Assembly: GCF_000350225.1 (NCBI RefSeq)
Contig: NW_005179312.1
Span: forward strand, 1-64,000
From: Chondrus crispus
Lineage: Eukaryota; Rhodophyta; Florideophyceae; Gigartinales; Gigartinaceae
Direction: 5' to 3'
Length of the DNA stretch: 64,000 bases
The number at the start of each line of letters is the position of its first letter. Within the stretch, counting starts at the first letter, position 1. A program made the translations under genes and the position numbers. Positions 42,257-51,176 of this stretch are shown here, piece after piece. The notes under the pieces were generated by a model. The model saw only the letters and a list, made by a program, of their open reading frames with translations. It was not told the DNA's origin and did not search any database.

Positions 42257-42547
42257 TTAAGCGTGAACGACCGCGTTCACGTCCAAAGTGAGGTCCCTGC
42301 CGGTGCGCCTCCGGAGGCGTTGGGCGTAACGAGACACCAACTCCTCCGGGACTTGAGTCCGTGTGGTCCAGGTGGGCGTGTCGTAATCCGCCCACTTGAT
42401 GAGGAACTCCGTAGTTCCGTCCTCCATGGCCCGATGCCGGAGCAGTCGCTCGACAGCGTACTGCGTGTCCTCGGTGACCTTGTCGGCAAGGTCCCCCGGG
42501 GTTGTTGTACTCGCCCGTGGCACGTCCGTCGGCGGTGGCGCGTACAC
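42257..42547 (-). CDS. Chromodomain at the C-terminus of a Pol remnant
   Basis: The minus-strand frame reads DTQYAVERLLRHRAMEDGTTEFLIKWADYDTPTWTTRTQVPEELVSRYAQRL, a recognisable chromodomain with its aromatic cage partly kept (Y at the start, W in IKWADY, W in TWT). It ends VNAVVHA and TAA, followed at once by AGGGGGG. Chromodomains at the end of integrase direct chromovirus insertion to modified histones. Upstream, the frame at 43193-42582 is a low-complexity Thr/Pro/Glu-rich segment of the kind lying between integrase and chromodomain. No integrase core is present. Confidence 0.65.
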   Translation of the reverse strand: MYAPPPTDVPRASTTTPGDLADKVTEDTQYAVERLLRHRAMEDGTTEFLIKWADYDTPTWTTRTQVPEELVSRYAQRLRRRTGRDLTLDVNAVVHA

Positions 42548-43421
42548 GCAGCGGTCTGCGGAGACGCGTTCGGTGACACCATCACGACCGATCGTGATGG
42601 TTCGAGTGCCTTCCGTCGGCGGCGGGCACTTGGCCGGGGTCGTCCGTACCGATGCCTGCCTTCTCGACGAGTGTCCTCTCTGCGGAACTAGGTCGGCTAG
42701 CTTCTGCCTCCCCGGCTAAATCGGTCAAGTCGGTGAGGTGTAGCGCATGTGAGATCCCCTCGGCGACACGGCGTTCGGTAGTATTTTCGGGGCGTGTTGC
42801 ATCGGCACACGCCTGACGCTCTATCTTGTGCACGGGGCTTACGGAAGCCCCGGTGCCTTCACGGTCGGTCCGTGGCATCTGACCTACGGAGGACAGGGTA
42901 TCTTCTCTTACGGTAACACGCGCCGGGCTTACGGAATCCTGGGCGCCTTCGCGTTCTTCGCGGATGGTGGTCGCCACCGGACCCACGGGGTTATCGGTAG
43001 GTTCTTGTGGGGCGTGCCTCCTCATCGGTGAGGTGGGGCACGCGAGGCGGAGCGCAGCCTCCATCTCGATGCGGGATGTCGAGCTCTGCGACCCGGTGGT
43101 CCGTACCACGGGCGCCCTTGGAGTGTGGGCGTACGCAGTAGCGAAGCGTCCGGTCGACCTTGATGACGATGGCGTGGGAGGTCGGCCTCCCACGGGCTTG
43201 TAGCCTCGCGTAATGAGGACAGGGTCGGCCTACTCCTCATGTTCTCCTATGTGGAGGGATGCCGCAGGCCAACTTGTCGCATGCGACCTCGGGGTTCGAT
43301 TCCCCCTCGCTGCCGGTTTCGGATCCGGCAGCGGCAAACCGCGCCGAGCGCGGCACGTTGTGCCTCCCGCCGTCGCGATATGGCGGATCGTTAGAAGGTC
43401 TGTCTTCTGTTGTCCGGGCAA

Positions 43422-44730
43422 TCATTGGACCGTCTCAGCCACTGCGGCCCGGGTCGCAGGGGCTAGTCCGCTTAAGAATTCGTGTAGCATACGGACGTCT
43501 ACCGGACCGGTGTGCGCGGTGAGATCCATCGGCTGATAGCCGCCGCAGCCGGGATCGAAAGAGAGAACCGGTTCTTTTGATCCGCGGGCGGTATCTCCGC
43601 GTCTTTTGTCGTCCACGTACGGTACGCGTGTCATCTACCGCATGTCTCCGGCGACATGCAGTAGGGCTTGGGTCTCGGACGCGAAATTCGCGTCCGTCTT
43701 GGGGCCGCGCTGCCCAATGACCCGACTGGTGTCGGCACCAGTCGGGCTCCCTTCTTGCGCTTCGGGCGCGTTCGGAGGTACAGTGGCACCGGGCCCTCTC
43801 AGGAGGGCTCCGGGCAACCCTTCCGCCGATGCCTGTTCCATCTTACGAACGCGCCTGACGGGGTGACGGGTAGTGTACGTACGTCTACGGGACCGGGGTG
43901 CGCAGTGTAATCCACCGGCGGGTAGCCGCCCCGGCGAGGATCGACGGAGAAAAGGGTTTCTCCGGATCCGCGAGCGGCTCCTCCACGGTCCTGGTCGTGC
44001 CGGAACGGTACCTGTCGCAAACGCCGCATGCTTCCGGGGGCATGCGGCAGAGCTTGAGTCTCGGACGCGAAGTTCGCGTCCGCCGTTGGTTTGATATCCT
44101 CCGCGCTCCAACTGGTGACGGCACCAGTCGGAGGCCACTCCTGCGCATCGGACGCGCCCGGAGGAACAGTGGCACCGGGCCCTCTGGAGGGGGGGGTTCC
44201 GGGCGACCTTACGGCCGAGTCCTGTTCTATCTTACGAACGCGCCTGACGCGTCGAGTTGAGTTCTGCAGCCGTATGCGCGAACGCTCCCATCTGTTCGGC
44301 AGATGGGGAAGGCTGCGTGTCCCGTCGTACCCCGGAGTTCGTACTCGCGGGTCGACCTGCAACGTCCGCCGTAGGGGCCTCGATGCGCGCGTCCTCGACC
44401 AACACTAGACGGAGTGCAACTGGTCGGCGAGCGCGCGCAGGCTCTCCCATGACTGAGTCATGCGCTCAACTTTCCTTCGTGGAGGGAGCGCGACTCGTCA
44501 GGACAGCGGGCGTAGACCTGGTCGGTCACGTCGACACGAAGGGATGTCCGGACATCCTCGATATACTCCGCAATGCTTTCGTACAGCGCGCAAGCGCGTC
44601 CTTCTGAGTATTCCGGCGACAGTTCGCGATCCCGAGGACCTGCGGCGCGGTCGTCGGATCGGATGCGTAGCGTGGACGCCTGCCTATCGGTCGGTGCGGA
44701 GTGGACCGAGGGTTCAGACCCTTCGCTCAT
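43422..44730 (-). pseudogene. Gag-like remnant with an internal duplication
   Basis: A likely start MSEGSEPSVHSAPTDRQ at 44730 leads to a helical stretch (CALYESIAEYIEDVRTSL), then a stop at 44458. Two copies of a block with RRVRK.EQ, GPGATVPP.A..AQE, ADANFASETQAL and HPGPVDVR.L follow in shifting frames down to 43422 (GLAPATRAAVAETVQ). The GPVDVR.L..FLSGLAP.TRA pattern resembles retroelement Gag. Multiple stops and shifts are present. Confidence 0.4.
43484..44252. repeat. Tandem duplication, about 387-bp unit, two copies
   Basis: 43495-43866 and 43881-44252 align along their length. Shared anchors are ACGTCTAC.GGACCGG, TCTCGGACGCGAA.TTCGCGTCCG, ACAGTGGCACCGGGCCCTCT and CTTACGAACGCGCCTGACG. 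The copies are clearly diverged, so the duplication predates the recent insertion. Confidence 0.8.
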
Positions 44731-44786
44731 CTCGACGCATACGGCCGCGGAGGAAATCGGCCGTCATCTCGGAACGATCGTAGAGT

Positions 44787-44805
44787 CTTCTAGGTCGGGA
44801 GACCA
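44787..44805 (-). other. Primer-binding site of the nested element
   Basis: On the minus strand TGGTCTCCCGACCTAGAAG starts one base inside the 5' LTR. The identical 19 bases follow the 5' LTR of the chromovirus at 51081-51099. It begins TGG, as expected for pairing to a tRNA CCA end; I have not assigned the tRNA. Confidence 0.75.
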
Positions 44806-44806
44806 C

Positions 44807-45443
44807 TGTAGTATAAATACCCCCAACGGAGGGGGGTGTATACTCAGTTCGTGCGGAGACCTCGATCGGCGGGAAGACGGGAAGCAACCCCAGCTAAGGG
44901 AACCGGGCGAGCCCGGGGTAGCAGTGGTAGAGCGGGTAACGGTCGGGGACGCGCGCACGCGCGGGCCGATCTACGCCTCGACGCCCCGGCGCAGCGCTGG
45001 GTGACATACCAGCGCTGACGGGCGGAGGCGGATCTAGGCTCGCTCGCGTGCTCGGGCGTCCCCTGCCCGCTTGGTTCCTAACTAGATACGGGCTAGTAGG
45101 AACCCGTTCTAGAATAAGCGGGGCGAGCTTGACCAAAGGCGTAGGTTCTGGACAAGCTCGTGCTTGTCCTCCCCCCACCGCCGTCGGTCGCTCGCGTATT
45201 TAATGTACAAGTTAATCCTATCATACTAGAGTACAGTACGGACTGTACGGACTGTACTGTAGTGCTACTGTAGTCAGCGCGGGTCGGCCCGTGCTGACTG
45301 TACACGTGTGTTACACGTATTAGCACACGTGTGCGTGCGCGCCCCGTACACGTGTGGGCGCGTGCGAAGGTACTGTAGAGCTCGGGCTCTACAGTAGCCG
45401 ATCTGATGTACATCGAATTCCGGTAAGGGGGGGTTATACTACA
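44807..45443 (-). repeat. 5' LTR of the nested element (637 bp)
   Basis: Same length and ends as the copy at 36823-37459. Differences noticed include G/A in CAGCTAAGGG, T/C in CTTGTCCTCC, A/C in GTGTGCGTGC and T/C in GATGTACATC. It should drive transcription leftwards. Confidence 0.9.
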
Positions 45444-45585
45444 AACTCCACCCACGATTTGCCTTTGAAGAGTTCACCACCGTCAACAAGAAGTTCGCTG
45501 AACTCAGGGCCACGGCCTGCGCCAAGGAACTCAACAAGCAGCAAGCCCGGGCCCCCGCCAAGAAGGACGGGAAATCTGCCAAGTT

Positions 45586-46748
45586 ATGAGTTCCGCGGCC
45601 CCAACTACGTTCTCCCAAGTGCTCTGGAAAAACACCCAGTCCGCGGCCGATTACTGGGAGAACACACTGGGTGCATCTGGTGTCATCATACGTGCCATTC
45701 GGTACGGTGTCTACGAAACCCCCATGATGCCCGTCTGCAAACAGCTGTCCTTCGCTCTTCCCGTTATTCCCGTCGATTCCGTAGACAAAGCCTGGTTGAA
45801 GGAAGAAATGCTCGACTGTTTGCGCCGGCAGACCTACGAGGAGATCTCGGCAACAGAAGCACGGCTGCTACACCACCAAGGCTATCCAATCTCAAACGCG
45901 TTCGTTGTTACCACCGAAAACAAACGGCGCCTGGTTGTCAATCTCTCCAGGCAATCAGACCTGTTCCGTTCAACTTCAGTGCGTATGGAGACCCTGGAAA
46001 GCTTCGCTCTCGAATTACAAACAGAGGATCACCTTTTGAGCTTCGACATCCAGAAGGGGTATCATCACTTCCGCCTCCATCCCGGCATCCGAAACTGGCT
46101 TCTATTTGTGCTCGAAGGCCGGCATTACCGCTGCATCGCCCTCCCATTTGGTTGGAAACTAAGTCCCGCGTACTTCATCAAGATCATGAGACCATTTGTG
46201 CGACATGTTCGCGCTGTCCTACGCCTTCGCATCCACCCCTACATGGACGACTTCCTGGTCGCCGTCCTCTCCATACAAGCCTTGGACCAAGCTCGCCGAT
46301 CACTTCAAAATCTGCTAGATTCGTGTGGCCTCTCACGCAAGCTCGGAAAAGGCTGCTGGGATGGTGGTCAGCGCATCGACCACCTCGGTTTCACCATCGA
46401 TACTCAGAAGATGACCTTCGGCATCACAAGGGCGCGACTAGACAAGCTTCATTCCACCGCCTCGCGACTACTCCAACAAGCTCGCCGCAACCGCCGCCTG
46501 GTAGACGCCCAACTGTTACGCCACTTCTGCGGAGTGGCCGTATCGTGTTCGCTGGCCATGCCCCTCGCCCGCTTCTACACGCGGTCGTTGTACGACTCCC
46601 TCAAGAATCACACCGGGAAGAGAGTCCGCCTCGTCCATGCGGCCCTCAGAGATCTCAAGCACTGGCAGAAGCTACGGGATCTGTCCCCGAATCGTCTGAT
46701 CCAGTCGCCGAATCCCTTGCTGGCCTTACATTCGGACGCCTCTACCGG
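45586..46748 (+). CDS. pol: DIRS reverse transcriptase
   Basis: ATG 45586 overlaps the gag stop (ATGA). RT landmarks include FVVTTENKRRLVVNLSRQ, LLSFDIQKGYHHFRLHP, IALPFGWKLSPAYF and the catalytic YMDDFLV near 46240, then LDHLGFTID-like DHLGFTIDTQKMTF. This is the DIRS/Ngaro-type RT. RNase H starts at LALHSDASTGTGQG (about 46720), where the frame shifts by one base. The downstream part of RNase H continues in another frame. Confidence 0.85.
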
Positions 46749-47555
46749 AACGGGGCAGGGGGTACTTTGGGCTACAATCTTCAAGGTGGCACTCCGGGCA
46801 TCTGGGAGGCTCCGGGCGTCTGGGACCCCCTGTATCGGTTAAAATCGATCAATTTCCTGGAATTGCGAGCAGTCACGGACAACCTCCGGTCCTTCGCAGA
46901 GCACTTCCGTCGCCATCAGGGGGTCCACGTCAAGCTCTGGGAGGACAATCAAGCCGTGGTGCACATCATCAACACCATGACGACCTGATCACCCACATTA
47001 ATGGCGAAACTCCGAGTTCTGCATCGTGTCCTCACAACCCTCGGAATAACCATCGAGTCGGAGTATCTCCCCTCGGCAGTCAATCGCTATGCCGACCGAC
47101 TCTCTCAGCTCCAATCGTTGGACGACTGGCGGATCAACCAAGAGGCCGTCCGACCTCTGCTCGAACAACTTCCGCCAACCATCGACCGCTATGCCGCAGA
47201 GGACAACTCGCTGTGCATCCGGTTCAACTCAGCTCACCATTCGCCACACTCCCTGGCAGTGGACGCTCTCTCTCAAGCGTGGGGGCTACCAGAAATCAAC
47301 TACTGGAACCCTCCTCTCAAACTCATCTCCGTAACCGTCACCAAGATCTTCAAGGAAGCGGCCGTAGGGACCCTCGTCACGCCCTACTGGCCAGCACAAT
47401 CGTGGTTCGCTAGGCTCCTGTCCCTGTGCAAGCCTCACGTCTTCACCACCGACAGACTATACCTGCTACCATCCTGGGCCCGCCCGGGAACGCCCATTCC
47501 ACCGTGGAAACTGGCTATCTGGGTCATTCCCCCCGCGACTTGGACACAACGATGA
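46748..47555 (+). CDS. DIRS RNase H, frameshifted, with one in-frame stop
   Basis: After the shift near 46748 the frame reads LYRLKSINFLELRAVTDNLRSF, then KLWEDNQAVVHIINTM, the usual second and third RNase H acidic blocks. TGA at 46986-46988 interrupts, and the same frame continues from SPTLMAKLRVLHRVL through SEYLPSAVNRYADRLSQ (the fourth block: N.yAD.LSR in relatives) to TGA 47553-47555. The enzyme degrades RNA in RNA:DNA hybrids. This copy cannot make an intact protein without readthrough. Confidence 0.75.
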
Positions 47556-48637
47556 GTTTGCAAAATACGTTGCGAGAATCACTGCTGCGTACCGCGGGCG
47601 CCGGTACGTCCAACGGAGGCATGTTCATGGCCAACCTCATCAATCAAGCCCGTGCGGCCTCCACCTGGATCAGTGCGCAAACCCAATGGAAGAAATGGCT
47701 CGCGTTTTGCAACATAGAGCGCATCGATCCCCTTTCAGGGGACCCTGCCGCTCTTATTCGCTTTCTCGCTTGGCTACACACTGAAAGGGCCATCTATTCT
47801 CGGTCCATCACCAACTACATTAGCGCAGTTGTCACCGCACACGCCCGCATTGGAATTGTCATCCCCTACACTCCGCTTCCCAAGTTGGCCATGGCCGCAT
47901 TCAAGAAATCCGACGTCTCACGTAAAGCCCTCCAAGACCCCACTTCGCTGCACGAACGTCGAGGGCTCCCTTCTGATGTCGCACGAGCAATTCTCGATGC
48001 AGCCCTAGCTATCCCGGATTCCAACGTCATTTTTCTCCGAAACGCAACGGCCGTCCTCACGGGCTATTTGTTTTTTGAACGTGGCGAGGCTGGATCGTCG
48101 TTGCTATGTGATAATATTTTTGTCTCTCCTGACTCCGTAGACGTGGCCATCACGCTCAGGAAGGCCCAAGGACCTGTTGCACATACGCTGTCCTACAAAC
48201 GCCGTCCCTCTTCTATTATTCCGGCTCCGGTGTCCCCCGTGGACTTGATTCTCCGATATGACCGCTATCGGCGCAATTCTCCCTCTAAGAGCAAGTATTG
48301 CTGGGCTATTTTGGGACAACGGTTTCAACCATCCGCGCGTGGTATGAACAAATGGTTGCTGTCCTGTCTGGATCATCTCAAGATTTCTCCGCCGCCGCAA
48401 GTTTCCTGGACCTCGCACTCCCTACGAATTGGCGCAGCTTCTGAATGTGCCGCAATCAACGTCCCACTCTACCGAATCCGCATTTGGGGAGACTGGTCTC
48501 CCACCAGCACGACATTTGAATTGTGCTACCTGGACGCTCGCATTCTCCCTACCGTTAATTCCTCCTTCTTTTTCGGCCATTTGCTTAATCTTCCTGCCGA
48601 ACCTCGTATCCCTGTGGGACCATCAACACAAGTCTAA
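47552..48637 (+). CDS. DIRS tyrosine recombinase
   Basis: ATG 47552 (MSLQNTLRESLL) overlaps the RNase H stop as ATGA. The ORF of about 361 codons is intact. An N-terminal core-binding part (WISAQTQWKKWLAFC..., ITNYISAVVTAHARIG) precedes the catalytic part: an altered first Arg region (TGYLFFERGEAGSSLL), HSLRIGAASECAAINVPLYRIRIWGDW (H-x-x-R and W), and the nucleophile region TSTTFELCYLD. It ends in FFFGHLLNLPAEPRIPVGPSTQV. The enzyme integrates the circular cDNA. It is the only fully open ORF of this element. Confidence 0.85.
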   Translation: MSLQNTLRESLLRTAGAGTSNGGMFMANLINQARAASTWISAQTQWKKWLAFCNIERIDPLSGDPAALIRFLAWLHTERAIYSRSITNYISAVVTAHARIGIVIPYTPLPKLAMAAFKKSDVSRKALQDPTSLHERRGLPSDVARAILDAALAIPDSNVIFLRNATAVLTGYLFFERGEAGSSLLCDNIFVSPDSVDVAITLRKAQGPVAHTLSYKRRPSSIIPAPVSPVDLILRYDRYRRNSPSKSKYCWAILGQRFQPSARGMNKWLLSCLDHLKISPPPQVSWTSHSLRIGAASECAAINVPLYRIRIWGDWSPTSTTFELCYLDARILPTVNSSFFFGHLLNLPAEPRIPVGPSTQV

Positions 48638-48641
48638 CCTT
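48623..48641 (+). repeat. B1 repeat (19 bp)
   Basis: TCAACACAAGTCTAACCTT, identical to B2. It overlaps the very end of the recombinase ORF, so the repeat is partly coding. Confidence 0.85.
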
Positions 48642-48844
48642 AGACGATCACACACACATTTGTGAACCAAGGTGAGATAAGGGAGGCTTCTACCATTTTT
48701 TCTACCGTGCTGCCATGAAATCAAGATTCATCATGACTCAAGCATGGTTTACCGAATGCCTGGAACAGTCCTTGGAAGTAGGATTTAAGGCGACGACTCG
48801 GAGCCTTCAAGTCTCTTTCTCCCTCAAGTCGTCGCTTGCTTTTT
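48640..48844 (+). repeat. A2 internal repeat of the DIRS-like element (205 bp)
   Basis: Same length as A1. It begins two bases before the end of B1, so B1 and A2 overlap by TT, as expected if the junction preserves the B-A join of the circular intermediate. It contains a stem pairing GCGACGACT with AGTCGTCGC. Confidence 0.9.
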
Positions 48845-49018
48845 CCCACCGTCCCACCCGCACTTCATGCCCTATCACAAGTCGTGCTCTTTAGCGCGCA
48901 GTCCGCTTACCGGCCTAGGCTATTTTCCTTTCATTTTCTGGTAACTGTAAGCCTTCGTAGCACACTGACTTTCTGTTCAAAAAAAATGCTCAAACCTCAT
49001 TAAAAATTCGTTTGATCT

Positions 49019-49037
49019 TCAACACAAGTCTAACCTT
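49019..49037 (+). repeat. B2 repeat, right end of the DIRS-like element (19 bp)
   Basis: Identical to B1 over 19 bp and followed by unrelated GATCTAAAAAC. The 174 bases between A2 and B2 contain no ORF. Confidence 0.8.
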
Positions 49038-50209
49038 GATCTAAAAACACAGGTACAGTGTCTCGGAAGGAAGGCCTACTGGCTGGATGGAAGATTTCAT
49101 CGCTGGTTTCATCGCTGTGGCAGCCCTCGTTATGATCATGCTTGATATGGCACTCGTTAGTTGGCCACTTTAAATCCCACTCTTCCCGCCTTTCAGGTTT
49201 GAACGCTTCTTTTCCCCGCCTTTAACTGTACTCGGTGGCTCTATCTTTTGACTACTGCTTTCCATCTAGGACACTCATCCATTGGCCATTTCTTCTGGGG
49301 ACACCCATCCATTGGCCATTCCCTCATGGAACACCCATCCATTGGCTACAGAATGCCTACAAATATCACCTCGGACATCCCTCACCAACCCATACTCGCC
49401 GCATTCTCGTTTTGCGCCTTCGCCCTGACTCAGTGACTTTCAAGCAATCATTCCTTCCATCCGGGACACCCACCCATTGGCTGTGCCTATGTGAATGTCC
49501 AAACAGACGCGCGTTCAGGTGCGCTGAAATTAAGAGCAAATTTACTTCGGTCTGACGGAGTGCGCCTTGGCTAGAAAAAATCTGGAAAAATTATAAAGCG
49601 CACAGGGCCAAATTTGATTATTTTATCATACCAGATGGACGTCGAAAAATGCCGACATGCATCTGACGGCAGCCGTTTGCCGGATGAACGTCATCCTCGC
49701 TGTCATGTCGCGTCATTGATCCCGTTGGTCGCAGTCACGATATCATTCGCGGTTCCCTTATTCAGTCCCCTGAATCCCGACGCGCATCTACTGGCTGGCG
49801 CTCCTCGTGACGCGCGTCTATTGGTTCACTACTGATCTCACTTACTCCGTCCGTTCCACTCCTTCCCCCGCTCTGAATGACCACATACTGTATGACACTA
49901 CAATTTCATCCGCGCTCTCTGGAACCACACCGCTTCCCTTCCGTCCTCCTCCTGCCCCTCCTCCAACGAGACCGCCCTCTTACGACTATCTCTAGAATTT
50001 TCCTGCAGGTGGCCAGATCCAAAAGTTTATTTCGAACAAACCGATCGGGCCAAACTGATGGCCAGAACTGCTCAAAATGGCCTGTATTACAAGGGGCGTT
50101 CCTGGAGGTCAATTTCGAAAGACCTGGCCACCAATTTGGATTTTTTATACAAAATTTCGAAGGATCTGGCCCCCAGGCTCGTCGCCAGATCTTTCCAAAT
50201 TTTATAGGG
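49038..50209. repeat. Non-coding spacer with a short tandem repeat at 49267-49348
   Basis: Three to four units of GGACACCCATCCATTGGCCATT lie at 49267-49348, and another diverged copy at 49460-49480 (CCCACCCATTGGCTGTG). The remainder has no supported gene. Confidence 0.5.
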
Positions 50210-50317
50210 GTGGACAAGAAATGTGAATTCCCTAATCCTCTAATCCCCTACTCCCCTAAATCCCCTAAATGTCCAAAAAATTCCAGCCTCAGGCTGGAAT
50301 TCACATTTGTTGTCCAC
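50210..50317. repeat. Foldback/MITE-like element, 108 bp
   Basis: Twenty-two-base ends (GTGGACAAGAAATGTGAATT plus CC, 50210-50231) are inverted at 50296-50317 with one mismatch. An inner TTCCAGCCT/AGGCTGGAA stem (50281-50299) and CCCCTAAAT repeats lie between them. No clear target duplication was found. Confidence 0.6.
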
Positions 50318-50419
50318 ATCCGCCAGCGCACCACCACTGTAGCACACATGTCATACGTGTGACACACGTATAAGACACACGTCATACGTGTCGCACACGT
50401 GTAGTACCACCGTCATACG

Positions 50420-51078
50420 TGTAGTCCACTAACATGCCTCCCTCACTAGCCAGGCACACGTGAGTTATCACACGTGTACACGTGTATTTCTCTCTCAGGC
50501 ACGGCCTGTTGTAAGCTCTGTCGAAGTACTGACAGCTCATCACCCACGTGTAAACGTGTATTATCACCACGTGTATTCGTGTATCATAACCCGGTACCAG
50601 GGGTATTGCGTACAGTACAGCATATAAGCAGGTACGCCGGTATTATTACCGTATTTTAAGCGATTATTATTACGGCGTCGACGACCATATAGTCGACGTT
50701 CCACCCTAAGTAAACAGGCACGAGGCCTGGGGTTCTTTCTCATGTTTCTGGATTCTCGGTAGTAGCCTCGCGCCGGTCCTCGCACACCCTGTGCGACACC
50801 ACGCGATCCCATCTATTCCTTTGAATCCCCACTCCTTTCTACCGCGCGCTGCTACCGAGGATACCACCGCCCCTACGCGCGTCCGTTGCCACTCCGCTCC
50901 CCTACTACGCTCGCTTCGCTCTGTGTTTGTCTGTTCCTACCCGTGTCTACCTACCGCGCACGCGCGCCCGGCCCCCTGGCGCCGGTTATCACCGGGTGGT
51001 CTCCCGTTCCCCACTCCCCCGCGTCCCGAACACGCGTGCTCTGCCTGAGGCTGCCACACGTGGCCTCAGTGCACGACA
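50420..51078 (+). repeat. 5' LTR of the chromovirus (659 bp)
   Basis: Begins TGTAGTCCACTAACATGCC and ends GTGCACGACA. A TATAAG box lies at 50623-50628. CACGTGTA motifs are repeated in the U3 half. Confidence 0.9.
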
Positions 51079-51080
51079 TT

Positions 51081-51099
51081 TGGTCTCCCGACCTAGAAG
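51081..51099 (+). other. Primer-binding site of the chromovirus
   Basis: TGGTCTCCCGACCTAGAAG begins two bases after the 5' LTR and is identical to the site in the nested element at 44787-44805. Confidence 0.75.
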
Positions 51100-51176
51100 T
51101 CTGCGGAGTTTTCTCTTGCTGTTTCTCTTTTATTTTCGAAAGTTTTCTTTCCACCGTTCACAGGTGTTAACCAGAC

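Larger units (their letters stand above)
36823..45443 (-). mobile_element. Nested non-autonomous LTR retrotransposon, minus orientation, 8,621 bp
   Basis: Two 637-bp LTRs, each starting TGTAGTATAA and ending TTATACTACA, are flanked by AACTC (36818-36822 and 45444-45448). The primer-binding site (next to 44807) and the purine tract (next to 37459) both place the 5' LTR at the right, so the element reads on the minus strand. By eye the LTRs differ at only about four positions, so insertion is recent. Inside I find gag-like blocks, a chromodomain and long tandem arrays but no RT, RNase H or integrase, so it must have been mobilised in trans. Confidence 0.85.
35883..49037 (+). mobile_element. DIRS-like tyrosine-recombinase retrotransposon with split direct repeats, interrupted by a nested LTR element
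   Basis: Gag, reverse transcriptase/RNase H and tyrosine recombinase ORFs lie in order on the plus strand. Termini are split direct repeats: A1 at the left end, B1 directly joined to A2 after the recombinase gene, and B2 at the right end. Removing the nested insertion and one target copy leaves about 4.5 kb, a normal size. DIRS-like elements replicate through a circular DNA and insert by recombinase action without a target duplication. The shared TT at both ends fits that. Confidence 0.8.

Noticed and set aside
42250..42275. LTR boundary directly after the chromodomain stop
   Set aside because: The purine tract is present, but the sequence beyond it lacks TGTAG ends and any similarity to the LTRs in the window.
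45354..46740. Left part of a 544-codon plus-strand frame overlapping reverse transcriptase
   Set aside because: Up to about 46740 it is a shadow of the RT frame. Only its last part is real, as the frameshifted RNase H, and is annotated as such.
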